From NCBI GenBank assembly GCA_018369015.1, contig JAGZDD010000004.1:8286-72285 (forward strand): 64,000 nt of DNA, in the 5' to 3' direction. Shown one piece after another: positions 1 to 9,923 of this stretch (position 1 is the stretch's first letter; each line of letters opens with the position of its first letter). The notes under the pieces are model-generated. The model ran no database searches. It saw only the letters and a program-made list of their open reading frames with translations, and was not told where the DNA came from. The stretch comes from Clostridiales bacterium (GTDB lineage: Bacteria; Bacillota; Clostridia; Lachnospirales; Lachnospiraceae). Made by a program: the position numbers and the translations under genes.

Positions 1-1
1 G

Positions 2-871
2 ATGATCGAGAATAAACTATATCTGAAGGTTGTCTATATTATTTTGATTTTATTGGCTGCAATCTGCGTGATTCCTTTTTTGCTGATGCTTGCGGCTTCG
101 TTTACAAGTGAGAGCGCCCTGATCGTTGAGGGCTATAACTTTATCCCGGCTCAGATCAGCCTGGCGGCTTATCAATATTTATTTGCCGATGGGATCACGA
201 TTTTCAGGGCTTATGGGATGACGATTATCGTGACACTCATCGGAACAGCGGCCGGAGTTTTAATGACCACATTGCTGGCGTACTGCATTTCCATAAAGAC
301 CCTGCCCGGCAGAAATATCATAGCGTTTATTGTATTTTTTGCCATGCTGTTTAACGGGGGTATTGTTCCTTCCTATATCATGTGGTCCAACCTGTTTCAT
401 ATAAAAAATACCATATGGGCGCTGATCGTACCGAATTATCTTGTTTTTGGCTTTTATGTCATTATGATGCGCACCTATTTTACAACGAATATCCCGGGAG
501 AGGTTTTGGAGTCCGCCCGGATGGACGGCGCCGGGGAATTTCGTATTTTTGCCCGGATCGTAGCGCCTATGGCGGTGCCCATTATTGCCACTGTGGGGAT
601 GATGATGGCCATTACCTACTGGAACGACTGGCAGAATGGTCTGTACTATGTCAATGAGTCCAAATTGTACACGATCCAGCTCATATTAAATAAAATGATC
701 CAAAATGCCGATGCCATCAAGACCATAGCAACCAATGTCAGTATGGAGCTGCCAAGCACTTCGATCAAAATGGCCGTGGCGGTACTTGGAGCGCTGCCGA
801 TCATGTGTGTCTTTCCATTTTTCCAGAAATATTATGTGAAGGGCATTACGATCGGCGCAGTTAAAGGATGA
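2..871 (+). CDS. CUT1 ABC importer permease (YtcP/LplC type)
   Basis: This is the inner-membrane permease of a carbohydrate importer, 289 residues with about six hydrophobic segments. The cytoplasmic coupling loop reads ESARMDGAGEFRIF around residue 170, the EAA motif that contacts the ATPase, and the end (FFQKYYVKGITIGAVKG) is typical of the family. It closely resembles the permease at 30996-31874, more than the other two second-position permeases here. Its start lies one base inside the window, so a longer N-terminus cannot be excluded, but the first residues match normal family starts. Its binding protein and partner permease must lie to the left. The next gene has its own RBS across this stop codon, so the two are translationally coupled. 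Confidence 0.9.
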   Translation: MIENKLYLKVVYIILILLAAICVIPFLLMLAASFTSESALIVEGYNFIPAQISLAAYQYLFADGITIFRAYGMTIIVTLIGTAAGVLMTTLLAYCISIKTLPGRNIIAFIVFFAMLFNGGIVPSYIMWSNLFHIKNTIWALIVPNYLVFGFYVIMMRTYFTTNIPGEVLESARMDGAGEFRIFARIVAPMAVPIIATVGMMMAITYWNDWQNGLYYVNESKLYTIQLILNKMIQNADAIKTIATNVSMELPSTSIKMAVAVLGALPIMCVFPFFQKYYVKGITIGAVKG

Positions 872-882
872 GGAGGAAGAAA

Positions 883-3816
883 ATGAAATATCCGCAATAT
901 TTTACAAAAGACTGTTTTAAAAAAGAAAGTAACGCAGTCATACAAAAAAAGGTTGACGCTCTTCTTATGGCGATGACCGATGAAGAAAAAGCAGGCTTGT
1001 GTCACGGCGGAGTGAATCCCAAAATACCCGGACAGATCGCAAACGGCGGTTATATTTTAGGCGTTCCACGTCTGGGCGTACCGGAAATACGCATGTTTGA
1101 CGGCCCTGCGGGCGTGACCTCTATTTATGAAACAACAGGACTTCCGGCAGAGGAAATGCTCGCATGTACATGGGACAGATCGCTGGCCCGGGAATACGGG
1201 CGTGTGACGGGCAGCGAAAATGCCATGATCTCCGGCAACTGCCAGCTTGGAGCCGAAGTAGACCTTGCGCGGACGACTCATTTTAACCGGACAAGGGATA
1301 TGCTGGGCGAGGACCCGTGCCTTGCGTCGGAACTGGCCGTGGAAATCGTGAAAGGGATCCAGGAAGAGGGCGTTATGGCAACATTAAAGCATTTTGCCGG
1401 CTATATCGTGAGCGCAAACCCGGCAAATTCGCCGGATACCCGGATCGATGAGCAGACGATGCATGAGCTTTACTTAAAGCCTTTTGAAAAATGCATACAC
1501 GAGGGAAATGCCGCGGCAGTGATGACCGCCTATAACCGGATCAACGGACCCTATGCCGCCAATTCGGCGGCTCTGCTAAAGGATGTACTGAGACATCAAT
1601 GGAATTTTGACGGCTTTGCCATGTGCGACTGGGGAGGAAACCACAGCTTTTCTTTGAGAAACGGGATGGATATCGAAATGCCTGCGGGCGCTTATAACAG
1701 TACCGAACGTATTTTAAAATTCCTGGAGGATGGGCGGTTATCCCATGATGAATTAAACGCGGCGGCCCGCCATGTACTTACGGGAATGGGCAAGCTTGGC
1801 TATCTGTCTTTAGTAGCTCTTGACTGCGAGGGGCACGTTCAGGCTGAGGAAAACCGGGAGACGCCGATCCGTATGCCGGATACATATAAAGAAAATCAAG
1901 AACGTCTTGAAGAAAACGCCCGGCTGGCTCAGGAAGCCGCCATAAGAGGCGCGGTGCTTTTAAAAAACGAAGACAAGGCACTGCCGATTTGCGAAGATGC
2001 CCTTTCAGATGATGATTTTATCGCGCTGATCGGCCCCGCAGGACTCCGTCCGGTATGCGGCTATGGACAGGAGCGCGCCTACGGTACATTAAAATATATG
2101 GACAGCCCTTTTGAAGCGCTGAAAGAGATAAGCGGCCGTCCGGAAAAATACCAGGCTTTTGAGGGGATCGGCATTTTTGGAACCGTAGTTCCACAGCAGG
2201 CGCTGTCTGCCGACGCGGATGGAAAAAGTCCGGGGCTTTTAAGATATTACGGTATTTCAAAAGAAGATGGCTACCGGCCGCCTCTAGGCGTTGGCGGCGA
2301 AGGTGAGGAATTTATAGGAACCGCATCAAGAGACGCTGATGCCGACGAGGAGGAAGGAACCCTTGATTTTAAGCCCCTTGACTTATTTATGCCGTCCAAT
2401 GACGCTGTGGATATGGAAGGCTTTGAAACGGGGAGCCTGTGGGGAACGGATCCGGTGATCGATTTTTCATGCCCTGTGCCAGATAAGGAAAATGATGCAG
2501 CGGTGACTGCCTATAAAAACAGCGGACGGGGCAATGCTTTTGTCAAAGGTGAAGCCTATACATGGAAGGGCTATCTATATGCACAGGAAACCGGGGAATA
2601 TCAGTTTAACCTTGAGGGGATCGGCGGCACGCTTGTTTTTAAGATGGATGTAGATGGCAGCGGATATACCGATATGGGGCTTATAAAAATGCGTGAAGGT
2701 TCTCAGTGGCCCTGGGGAAATCTTATGTGTACGCCGTCGGGTATGGAGATCGCTTCGACCCGTGTGTTCCTTGAAGGCGGACGGCGCTACCCGGTCATTA
2801 TTTACGCGAAGGCTCTTATGGAAACAAAGGATTTACAGCTGCGCCTTACATGGGTCACGCCGTCTGCCCGTTTAAAGCTGCGGCAGGAGGCGCTTGAAGC
2901 GGCGAAGCGGGCGGCAGCGACGGTCTTTTTTATCCACAGCGGCTATAAAATAGCTTATGGCAAGGCGGAAAGCGGCCTTTCCTTTGCGGAGGGCTTAAGC
3001 CTTGAGCTGGAAGAAGAGCAAAAGAGCCTGCTTTTGGAAACCGCTAAAGCATGCCACAGCCACGGACATAAATTCATCGTTGCGGCCTATAATGGCAGCG
3101 CCTTTGCTATGGGGCCATGGATCGATGAAACGGATGCTCTGCTTTATATGTGGATGCCCGGTCAGGGCGGGGCCGCGGCGCTGGCTAAGCTGCTCTTAGG
3201 GCAGCGCAATCCTTCCGGCAAGCTCTCCCAAAGCTTTCCGGCGTTTAATGAAGACACATTAATTACGGATTCCAAAGCCCATGAGCAGGAGCGCTGGTAC
3301 GGGGAAAAAACTCCGGGAAAACCGGATAAGATACGGGCATCGGAAGGGATCTTCACCGGCTACCGCTGGTATGATAAAACGGGAAAAGCGCCATTGTTCC
3401 CCTTTGGGTTCGGGAAAAGCTATACGACGTTTGAGTACAGCGGTCTTCATGTGCAAAAACAGGCGCAGGGGCTGTTGGTGTCATTATCCGTAGAAAATAC
3501 CGGACAAATGGAAGGCGATGAAATCGTCCAGATTTACGTGTCCGGTGGAACGGTGCCTGCCCACGTCATGCTGGCCCAAAAACAATTATGCGGCTTTGCG
3601 CGGCTTGCCCATATGAAGCCCGGTGAGAAACGCAGTGCAGATATCCAGATCCCCTATGACCGCTTTTGGTACTGGGATCCTATGGCTGAGGAAGTACAAA
3701 GCGCCGACGGCACATGGAACCGCTGGCAAAGGATTGGCGGCATGCGTACGATCATGGCCGGGCCGTCCAGCCAGGATCTGCCTCTTTGCGCGGATATAGA
3801 CATTTTTAAATATTAG
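883..3816 (+). CDS. GH3 beta-glycosidase with inserted PA14 domain
   Basis: A retaining exo-beta-glycosidase of family GH3, 977 residues, with no signal peptide and so cytosolic. The (beta/alpha)8 domain carries the conserved KHF (K169, H170) and the nucleophile region MCDWGG (D249). The second domain is interrupted at about residues 540-665 by a PA14-like module, as in beta-glucosidases whose PA14 shapes the substrate pocket; a fibronectin-III-like domain ends the protein. The start is ATG 883 because AGGAGG sits at 871-876; an in-frame ATG at 868 overlaps the permease stop but has no RBS. The gene closes the permease operon and a hairpin follows. Likely substrates are imported beta-glucosides or related oligosaccharides; the sugar is not readable from sequence. 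Confidence 0.92.
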   Translation: MKYPQYFTKDCFKKESNAVIQKKVDALLMAMTDEEKAGLCHGGVNPKIPGQIANGGYILGVPRLGVPEIRMFDGPAGVTSIYETTGLPAEEMLACTWDRSLAREYGRVTGSENAMISGNCQLGAEVDLARTTHFNRTRDMLGEDPCLASELAVEIVKGIQEEGVMATLKHFAGYIVSANPANSPDTRIDEQTMHELYLKPFEKCIHEGNAAAVMTAYNRINGPYAANSAALLKDVLRHQWNFDGFAMCDWGGNHSFSLRNGMDIEMPAGAYNSTERILKFLEDGRLSHDELNAAARHVLTGMGKLGYLSLVALDCEGHVQAEENRETPIRMPDTYKENQERLEENARLAQEAAIRGAVLLKNEDKALPICEDALSDDDFIALIGPAGLRPVCGYGQERAYGTLKYMDSPFEALKEISGRPEKYQAFEGIGIFGTVVPQQALSADADGKSPGLLRYYGISKEDGYRPPLGVGGEGEEFIGTASRDADADEEEGTLDFKPLDLFMPSNDAVDMEGFETGSLWGTDPVIDFSCPVPDKENDAAVTAYKNSGRGNAFVKGEAYTWKGYLYAQETGEYQFNLEGIGGTLVFKMDVDGSGYTDMGLIKMREGSQWPWGNLMCTPSGMEIASTRVFLEGGRRYPVIIYAKALMETKDLQLRLTWVTPSARLKLRQEALEAAKRAAATVFFIHSGYKIAYGKAESGLSFAEGLSLELEEEQKSLLLETAKACHSHGHKFIVAAYNGSAFAMGPWIDETDALLYMWMPGQGGAAALAKLLLGQRNPSGKLSQSFPAFNEDTLITDSKAHEQERWYGEKTPGKPDKIRASEGIFTGYRWYDKTGKAPLFPFGFGKSYTTFEYSGLHVQKQAQGLLVSLSVENTGQMEGDEIVQIYVSGGTVPAHVMLAQKQLCGFARLAHMKPGEKRSADIQIPYDRFWYWDPMAEEVQSADGTWNRWQRIGGMRTIMAGPSSQDLPLCADIDIFKY

Positions 3817-3836
3817 TGCTTTAATAGTAGTAACAA

Positions 3837-3890
3837 AAGCCCAGGCCAACGGGAGCATATCGGGAGATTTGCTTTTATTTGCCTGGGCTT
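3837..3890 (+). terminator. Hairpin between GH3 and the regulator genes
   Basis: AAGCCCAGGC (3837-3846) pairs perfectly with GCCTGGGCTT (3881-3890) across a 34-nt loop. No T-run follows, so it may be a weak or leaky terminator that separates the permease-GH3 operon from the two-component genes. Confidence 0.45.
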
Positions 3891-3914
3891 AAGATGTTTA
3901 GGAGGCTGTAACGG

Positions 3915-5475
3915 ATGAAGGATATTCTTTTACTGGACGATGAAATGCTTGTGATTGAAGCGATTAAGGAAAATATTGACTGGGAGGCTGTCGGCGCCGG
4001 ACATGTGTACCTGTGCGATAATGTATCGGCGGCGATGGAGCTTTGCCAGACCCATGAGATCGCCCTGGCTGTCAGCGATATTGAGATGCCGGGGGGGGGT
4101 AAATGGCATTACCTTTGCAGGATGGCTGCGTGAGCATGTGCCGGACACGGCCATCTTGTTTTTAACGGGCTATGCACAGTTTTCCTATGCGAAAGCGGCA
4201 GTCGCCCTAAAAGCCGAGGATTATATTTTAAAGCCGGTGCGCTACGACGAGCTTGCAAAGAAGATCAGCGATATTTTAAAAAAGGCGGAGCTTAGAGAAA
4301 AAGAAAAGCAGATGCGAAGTATTTATACGCTAAAGCAGGGAGAATTGATGGACGATTTTATCCGCTTTGCCCTTAAATCCAAAGAAGAATTTAGGGGAAC
4401 ACAGCTTCAGGAGCTGTGCGAGCGTTTTCATATGGGCTTTTCTTCGGAAAGCCGCTTTTTGCTTTTATGGATCCATTTTCTGGAAAAAAGCGCGCCGGAT
4501 TACAATGATACGGAGCTGATCAAAAAGGAATTTTATGAGGCATACGAAGAATCCGGGGTCAATATTTTTATTTCCGGCTTTTCCATAGGAAAGCTTTGTA
4601 TATGCCTGGAATATACAAAGGAACATCTGCCGGTGATGGATAAAGCAAGGAGCGTGGCGGCGGCCATTATTGAAAAGCGTCCGGAGCCGTGCTGCTGCTT
4701 TTTTTCCGAGCTGCTCCAAATTGAGCAGATGATCCCGGCCCTGCGCAAGCTGGCCGACAGAGATGCGAAAAATGTACTTTATCAGAATAAGGTCGTGCTC
4801 GTGGGAAACCGGAACATATACAGCGAAGAAAGCAGCCGGATCGATTATGGAAAATGGGCGGTGCTCCTTGAGGACGCAGATATGAAAAAGCTGGAAGCTG
4901 CCATTGATTTTACGGTCCAGAGCATTGTAGTGTCCGGAAAAATGGACGCGGCGGCCCTTCGTAAGCTGTACAATAATTTTATGCAGATAGTGTATCACTA
5001 TATCGGAGAAAATTTCAGCAGCCGCCAGGATATTGCCGCTGATGAAAGTCTTAATGAACTTCAGGAGCGGGCCGTTTTGTCCGTTGAGGATTTCAGGCGC
5101 TTTGTCCGGCATTTCCTGCAACAGATCGAGATGCTCCAAAGAGCCGGAAATGTGGAAAATATTGTTGAAAATGTAAAAAAATATATTGAGGGGCATATCA
5201 AAGAAAAGATCAGCCGGACCGATATCGCGGAGTATGTGGCTTTGAGTGAAAATTATCTGTCGCGGCTGTTTCATAAAGAAACGGGAATGTCCATTTCCGA
5301 TTATATTTTGCAAAAACGTTTAAATATGGCAAAAAAGCTGCTCATCCAAACGAACATGTCCATATCCGGCATTGGTGAGACGGTCGGTTATGAAACGACG
5401 GCGTATTTTATACGTCTGTTTAAGCGGGAGCTTGGGATGACGCCCAAAGAGTACCGAAAACAAATGCGTATATGA
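3915..5475 (+). pseudogene. YesN-type response regulator, frameshifted at a G9 tract
   Basis: The reading frame starts at ATG 3915 (AGGAGG at 3900-3905) with a receiver domain: acidic pair DDE near residue 9 and phospho-acceptor D55 in SDIEMP. At the run of nine G (4091-4099, plus the cytosines before it) the frame runs out after about 72 residues. The rest of the protein continues in another frame to 5475: receiver lysine in YILKPV, a long linker, and a C-terminal AraC-type double HTH (LSENYLSRLFHKETG, then GYETTAYFIRLFKRE). Removing one G gives a 519-residue protein of normal YesN length. Removing four G gives MPGVNG, the canonical spacing also found in the two other regulators here. So the gene is off as read: a slippage (phase-variable) state, decay, or an assembly error. 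Its sensor is probably the adjacent gene at 5560. Confidence 0.85.
4091..4099 (+). repeat. Poly-G tract (G9) within a response regulator
   Basis: Nine consecutive G, the longest G run in the window. It lies just after the phosphorylation site codon region and causes the frameshift. Eight or five G would keep the frame open. Confidence 0.95.
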
Positions 5476-5559
5476 CAGGCTGGTGTATAAAGCGGATGGG
5501 GAAGCGGCCGGGAAAACGGAAGGGAAAGCCCGGCGGTATCGGAAACGGAGGTCCAAAAG

Positions 5560-7266
5560 TTGAAAAGAGAAGTCAAAATGCTGCACCTTGTGCGGCTTTA
5601 TACGGTGATACTGATTATCCTGTTTATTGGGATTGTTATTTACATTAACGCCTTTGCCCTTCGGAAGCTGCGCGCCTCGGAGTATGCCAGCGAGCAGGAG
5701 CTTCTTGGCAGTTTTGCGAAAGTATGGAACGATACGCTGGAAAATAATACAGTATTTGTGGAGAACTTTATTGCTAACAGCGAGGCGGTGGCCAGACTTA
5801 ACGTGGCGCGGCGGCACGAGGATAAAGTTTACGCCCTTCAGGATATTAAAAAATCCATGGACGAATATGCCCTGTTAAATTATGGGATGAATGAGCTGTT
5901 TTTTTACTATGAAAACGGAGAAGAAAAAGAATATCTTTCAGCCTATCAAAATACGCCTATGACCTCCAGGACGACTTACGAGCGCATAGACGAGATGATC
6001 GCTCTTTACCAGAAGTCCGGTGTGACAAAAAAGTGGGTTATTGAAAAGATCGATGGGGAAAACTATCTCATTTATATCAATGAAAAAAACGGCAATTATG
6101 CCGGATGCTGGTGTCTGGTGGAGCATCTTATCGATATGGCTGAAAATGAAGAGGGTGATTTCAGACATTTTTTTATAACCGATGGCAGCGGCATATCAAG
6201 GACGGACGGCTATCTGGACGGCGAAGCTGTGGATCTTTTTGCAGATTCATGGGAAGATCCCCAAAATGGGGAACGCTGCCGGCAGATCGCTGTGAAATCC
6301 GATCTGATGGATATTTATTTTGTCGAGCATATTGAAATCAGCGCCCAGGAGGCTTCCCTTGTGGGAATACGAAATATTATGGTCGTGCTGACCGTCATTC
6401 TCGGAGGGGCGCTCATACTGTTTTCGGCCTATATGGAATATTTTTTATACAGGCCCATACGAAAGCTTGTGTCTAAAATGGTGGAAATCTCCGAAGGCAA
6501 CTTTGAGGCCCATATCACGGACGCAACAAATCTGCGGGAAATAAGGATCCTTAACCAGACCTTTAATACAATGGTGGATGAGATCAAAAACTTAAAGATC
6601 ACGGTTTACGAGGACGCGCTCAGGGAACAAAAAACAAAGCTTGCCTGGCTGCAAATGCAGATACGGCCCCACTTTTTAGTCAATGCCCTCAATACGGTGT
6701 ATTCGATGATCAATATGAAGCGGGAACAGGGAGCCTTGGATATGTGCATTTATTTGTCCAGGTATTTTCAGTTTTTGTATAACAAACCGACAGAGCTTAT
6801 ATTGATAACAGAAGAAATTGAGCATGTGTCTATGTATATAAAGATACAAAAGCTGCGCCGGCCGGAGCATGTCTTTTATGAGATCTCCATAGATGAGGCG
6901 TGCGGTCTGTGCCTTCTGCCGCCGCTGCTGCTGCAGACCTTTGTGGAGAACAGCTTTAAGTACGGCGGAGATCCGGCTGGGAAGATCGACATTTTTATAA
7001 GCGCAAAAAAAGAGGGAAATGATACGGTGATGACGGTCCGCGATCATGGGCCAGGATTCCCGGGGAATGTTCTTGCAGATATTTGCTCCGGCCGCCCGGT
7101 TGTGTGTGATGCCCGGGAATGTGTGGGCGTGTTTAATGCCTGCGAGCGCCTGAAGCTCTTTTTCGGTGCCAGAGCCGGGATGAACGTCTATAATGACGGC
7201 GGCGCGGTTGTGGTGATCCGTATTCCAGGGGAGGGGAAGGACAATAATGCGAAAAAAGAAAAGTAA
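5560..7266 (+). CDS. YesM-type sensor histidine kinase (intact)
   Basis: Membrane sensor kinase of 568 residues. TM1 is at about residues 11-32, an extracellular sensor region follows, TM2 at about 271-293, then HAMP, the His_kinase domain (PF06580 type) with H371 in RPHFLVN, and an HK ATPase domain with N464 in VENSFKYG and DHGPGF. The start is TTG 5560, because GGAGG (5547-5551) is well placed for it and not for the next ATG at 5578. It follows the frameshifted regulator and its end overlaps the next kinase gene by 20 bp, so all four regulatory genes are probably co-transcribed. It likely senses an extracellular sugar or a loaded binding protein and phosphorylates a YesN-type regulator. Confidence 0.93.
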   Translation: MKREVKMLHLVRLYTVILIILFIGIVIYINAFALRKLRASEYASEQELLGSFAKVWNDTLENNTVFVENFIANSEAVARLNVARRHEDKVYALQDIKKSMDEYALLNYGMNELFFYYENGEEKEYLSAYQNTPMTSRTTYERIDEMIALYQKSGVTKKWVIEKIDGENYLIYINEKNGNYAGCWCLVEHLIDMAENEEGDFRHFFITDGSGISRTDGYLDGEAVDLFADSWEDPQNGERCRQIAVKSDLMDIYFVEHIEISAQEASLVGIRNIMVVLTVILGGALILFSAYMEYFLYRPIRKLVSKMVEISEGNFEAHITDATNLREIRILNQTFNTMVDEIKNLKITVYEDALREQKTKLAWLQMQIRPHFLVNALNTVYSMINMKREQGALDMCIYLSRYFQFLYNKPTELILITEEIEHVSMYIKIQKLRRPEHVFYEISIDEACGLCLLPPLLLQTFVENSFKYGGDPAGKIDIFISAKKEGNDTVMTVRDHGPGFPGNVLADICSGRPVVCDARECVGVFNACERLKLFFGARAGMNVYNDGGAVVVIRIPGEGKDNNAKKEK

Positions 7267-8928
7267 ATCCATACTCCGGCAGGTCATTTTGTTTCCTGCG
7301 TCTGTGACACTGTTCATTTTGCTCGCTGCCATCAGCCTGTGCTTTTTCAGTATCCACATCCTTGACAAAAGGAGTGTGGAAAATGTGATGAACGGATTGC
7401 ACATCGCTGTGAACCAGCTGCAAAACGAGCTTGGACAGATCGATGAAGCCTTTTTAAAATACTGGAACCAAAGCGACAGCTGCGGTTATTTGAGCCGGAT
7501 TGATTCCAGGAAGCCGGTGGATATGTTCCTTGAGTACCAGCTTGAAACTGTGGACTGGATGAATCATATGGTGGGCCTTTACCATCTGGTATCGGGCGCC
7601 TTTGTTTATTATGAAAATATCGACCTGATGCTTTTTCGCGGGATGGCAGACCAAAGCATCCATGAGTATATTGTAAAAAGGTTAAAAAACGTGGATGGCG
7701 AATGTAACGTGTGGGAGCTTGTGACCGTTGCCGGGGAACAATATCTTATAACAATAAAGCATTACGGGAGCTTTTACGGAGGTGTATGGCTTCCGGCCTC
7801 GAAGATGGACAGCAAAAAAATGTTCGGGGGGGGTATAGACTTACCTATCTGATGGATGCCTCGATGGAAAATACGGTTTCAGATACCAAACTTGGCGCTT
7901 TGCTCAAGCTTAAGGGCTTTGAAGAAAACATAAGGGCGGAAGGAAAAAGTTACCACAATTACCGTGTCGAAGCCCCGGATCAGAGATTATATCTTGGCAT
8001 ATTGGTTTCAAAACGTTATTTTTGGGAGGATATCCCGTTGCCGGTCAAAGGGATTTTCTTACTTTTAGGCATTTGTGTTTTGCTGTTTCCCATGGTGATC
8101 GTATGGTTAAGGCGCAGGATCGTCCGCCCGATACAGATTTTAGATACTGCAATGAAAGCCGCGGGAGAAGGCGATCTGGATTACCGTATCCGGGAGATCG
8201 TACCGGGGCGGCCCAATGAGCTGGAGCGGCTGATGAACGGCTTTAACCGTATGATGGAAGAGATCAATACCTTGTCGGTCAGTCTTTATAAGACAAAAAT
8301 ACGGGAGCAGAAGATTAAGCTTAAGTATATCAGCCAGATGATCCAGCCCCACTTTGTCCTTAACGCCCTTAACATTATGTATACATACCGGAAAAACGAA
8401 TTTGGACTGATGAAAAAAATGATCCGCTATCTGATGGAATATTTCCGGTATGTTGTTTATCTGCGGGCAGACTTTGTGACCCTTTCGCAGGAAATGCGCC
8501 ATATTGAAAATTATCTCAATATCCAGAAAGAGAGGTACATGGATGCCTTTGATTTTTTTGTGGAATGGGAATCCGGCGTTTCTGACTGCCATATCCCGCC
8601 GCTCATCATCCAGACCTTTGCGGAAAATTGCCTGAAATACGGAAAAAGGTGCGATGAGCCAATGTTTGTCTATGTTCTGGCCAATGAGCAGGATGGGCTG
8701 CTTAAGCTTGTCATAGCCGACAGCGGGAATGGGTTTAGCGGGGAAGTCTTAGAAAAGATCGAGACGTTCATAAAGACACGGGAATATTGTGATGATCTTG
8801 GGATCGGCATACAAAACGCTATCGAGCGAATGGATATTTTGTATGGAAAGCATGTGGATGTCCATATACACAACGCTCTTTATGGCGGGGCGGTCGTTGA
8901 GCTGTTTCTTCCGCTGAGCGCAGGGTGA
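7247..8928 (+). pseudogene. YesM-type sensor histidine kinase, frameshifted at a G8 tract
   Basis: Starts at ATG 7247 (purine-rich GGAGGGGAAGG just upstream), inside the end of the preceding kinase. TM1 and most of the extracellular sensor region are read normally for about 200 residues. The frame is then lost at eight G (7826-7833) and stops at 7852. The remainder continues in another frame to 8928: TM2, HAMP, the phospho-acceptor region QPHFVLN (H369 in the repaired protein), the N-box AENCLKYG and the G-box DSGNGF. One added G (nine) or two removed (six) restores a 560-residue kinase. As read it gives only a membrane-anchored sensor fragment. The kinase core lacks obvious decay apart from this indel, which argues for slippage or a sequencing error over an old pseudogene. 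Confidence 0.85.
7826..7833 (+). repeat. Poly-G tract (G8) within a sensor kinase
   Basis: Eight consecutive G, second-longest G run in the window, located at the boundary between the sensor region and the second membrane segment. It coincides exactly with the frameshift. Confidence 0.95.
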
Positions 8929-8960
8929 CGCCGGTTTACAAAAGAAATGGGGGCAGACAA

Positions 8961-9737
8961 ATGTATAATGCGATTATTGTTGATGATGAGCCGAGAGCAG
9001 TAGCGGCGCTCAAAGAAAATATCCCCTGGAAAAGATGTGGGATACGGAAAGTCTATGAGGCTTCAAATATAGCTGCGGCAATGAAAACGATCCAGGAAGC
9101 GCAGATCGAGGTTTTGATCTGCGATATTGAAATGCCAAACGGGTATGGAACGTCGCTTCTTAAATGGCTCAGAGAAAACCGATTTAATTTGAGCTGTATT
9201 TTCGTAACGTGCCATCAGGAATATCATCTGATGCGGCAGGCGTTGCAGCTGCAATGCTATGACTATATTTTAAAGCCCATTGATTATGAAGAATTTACGG
9301 AACTGCTATCGGAAATGGTTGAAAAGATGGAGCGGCAGGAAGCCGGAGAGCGTTCTGGCAAGGAGCATTTTGGAACGCTTATGAATACCGATATCCTAAA
9401 GAAAGACGAACAAAGCCTGCGCCATATTGATCTGGAGGTGAAGCGTTATGTGCGGGAGCATTTAAGTGAAGATATGTCTGTCGCGGAGATTGCCGGCTGT
9501 CTGCATTTCCATCCGAATTATCTGATGCGGGTTTTTAAAAATGAAACGGGAATGTCCATATTAGAGTATATTGTCACCGCGAGGATGGAGGCAGCAAGAA
9601 AGCTCCTTAAGGGAACCCGTCTTCCGGTCAAGGATGTTGCAGACATGGTCGGCTACGGTGACTGTGCTTATTTTACCCGGATCTTCCACAGAGAGACGGG
9701 GATGACGCCGTCTTTGTTCCGCAAGCTTTACGGATAA
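8961..9737 (+). CDS. YesN-type response regulator (intact)
   Basis: DNA-binding response regulator of 258 residues: receiver domain (VDDE near residue 8, phospho-acceptor D55 in CDIEMPNG, lysine in YILKPI), short linker, and C-terminal AraC-type HTH pair (FHPNYLMRVFKNETG and GYGDCAYFTRIFHRETG). I chose ATG 8961, where the receiver fold begins and a G-rich RBS precedes. An upstream GTG at 8925 would only add 12 residues and overlap the kinase stop. It follows the frameshifted kinase and precedes the promoter of the binding-protein gene at 9924, its most likely target. Confidence 0.92.
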   Translation: MYNAIIVDDEPRAVAALKENIPWKRCGIRKVYEASNIAAAMKTIQEAQIEVLICDIEMPNGYGTSLLKWLRENRFNLSCIFVTCHQEYHLMRQALQLQCYDYILKPIDYEEFTELLSEMVEKMERQEAGERSGKEHFGTLMNTDILKKDEQSLRHIDLEVKRYVREHLSEDMSVAEIAGCLHFHPNYLMRVFKNETGMSILEYIVTARMEAARKLLKGTRLPVKDVADMVGYGDCAYFTRIFHRETGMTPSLFRKLYG

Positions 9738-9825
9738 CCCAAGCGCTGAAAAACGAAAAATGCAGGAGCCTCAAAGATTAAAAAACAGGCGGGCTTTAGG
9801 GAAGGTTATGATTTTAATAGTTTAT

Positions 9826-9868
9826 GTCAGTAATGTTATACTGACCGGCGTACAGCCTCCGGTATAAT
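9826..9868 (+). promoter_or_regulatory. Promoter with overlapping inverted-repeat operator before the binding-protein gene
   Basis: A -10 TATAAT (9863-9868) is preceded with 16-bp spacing by CTGACC (9841-9846). A perfect inverted repeat GTCAGTA-N6-TACTGAC (9826-9845) overlaps the -35, and ACCGG/CCGGT (9844-9848, 9859-9863) frames the spacer. The placement suggests control by a DNA-binding regulator, plausibly the adjacent YesN-type protein. The rest of the 187-bp gap holds nothing else clear. Confidence 0.6.
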
Positions 9869-9923
9869 AGTCACATAAGCAGCAGACAGATTTGTTTGCG
9901 CTATGGGATAGGAGGTTTATCAA

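Noticed and set aside
4465..5313. 282-residue open frame on the minus strand
   Set aside because: It is antisense to the response regulator coding region, lacks an RBS and has no recognisable domain.
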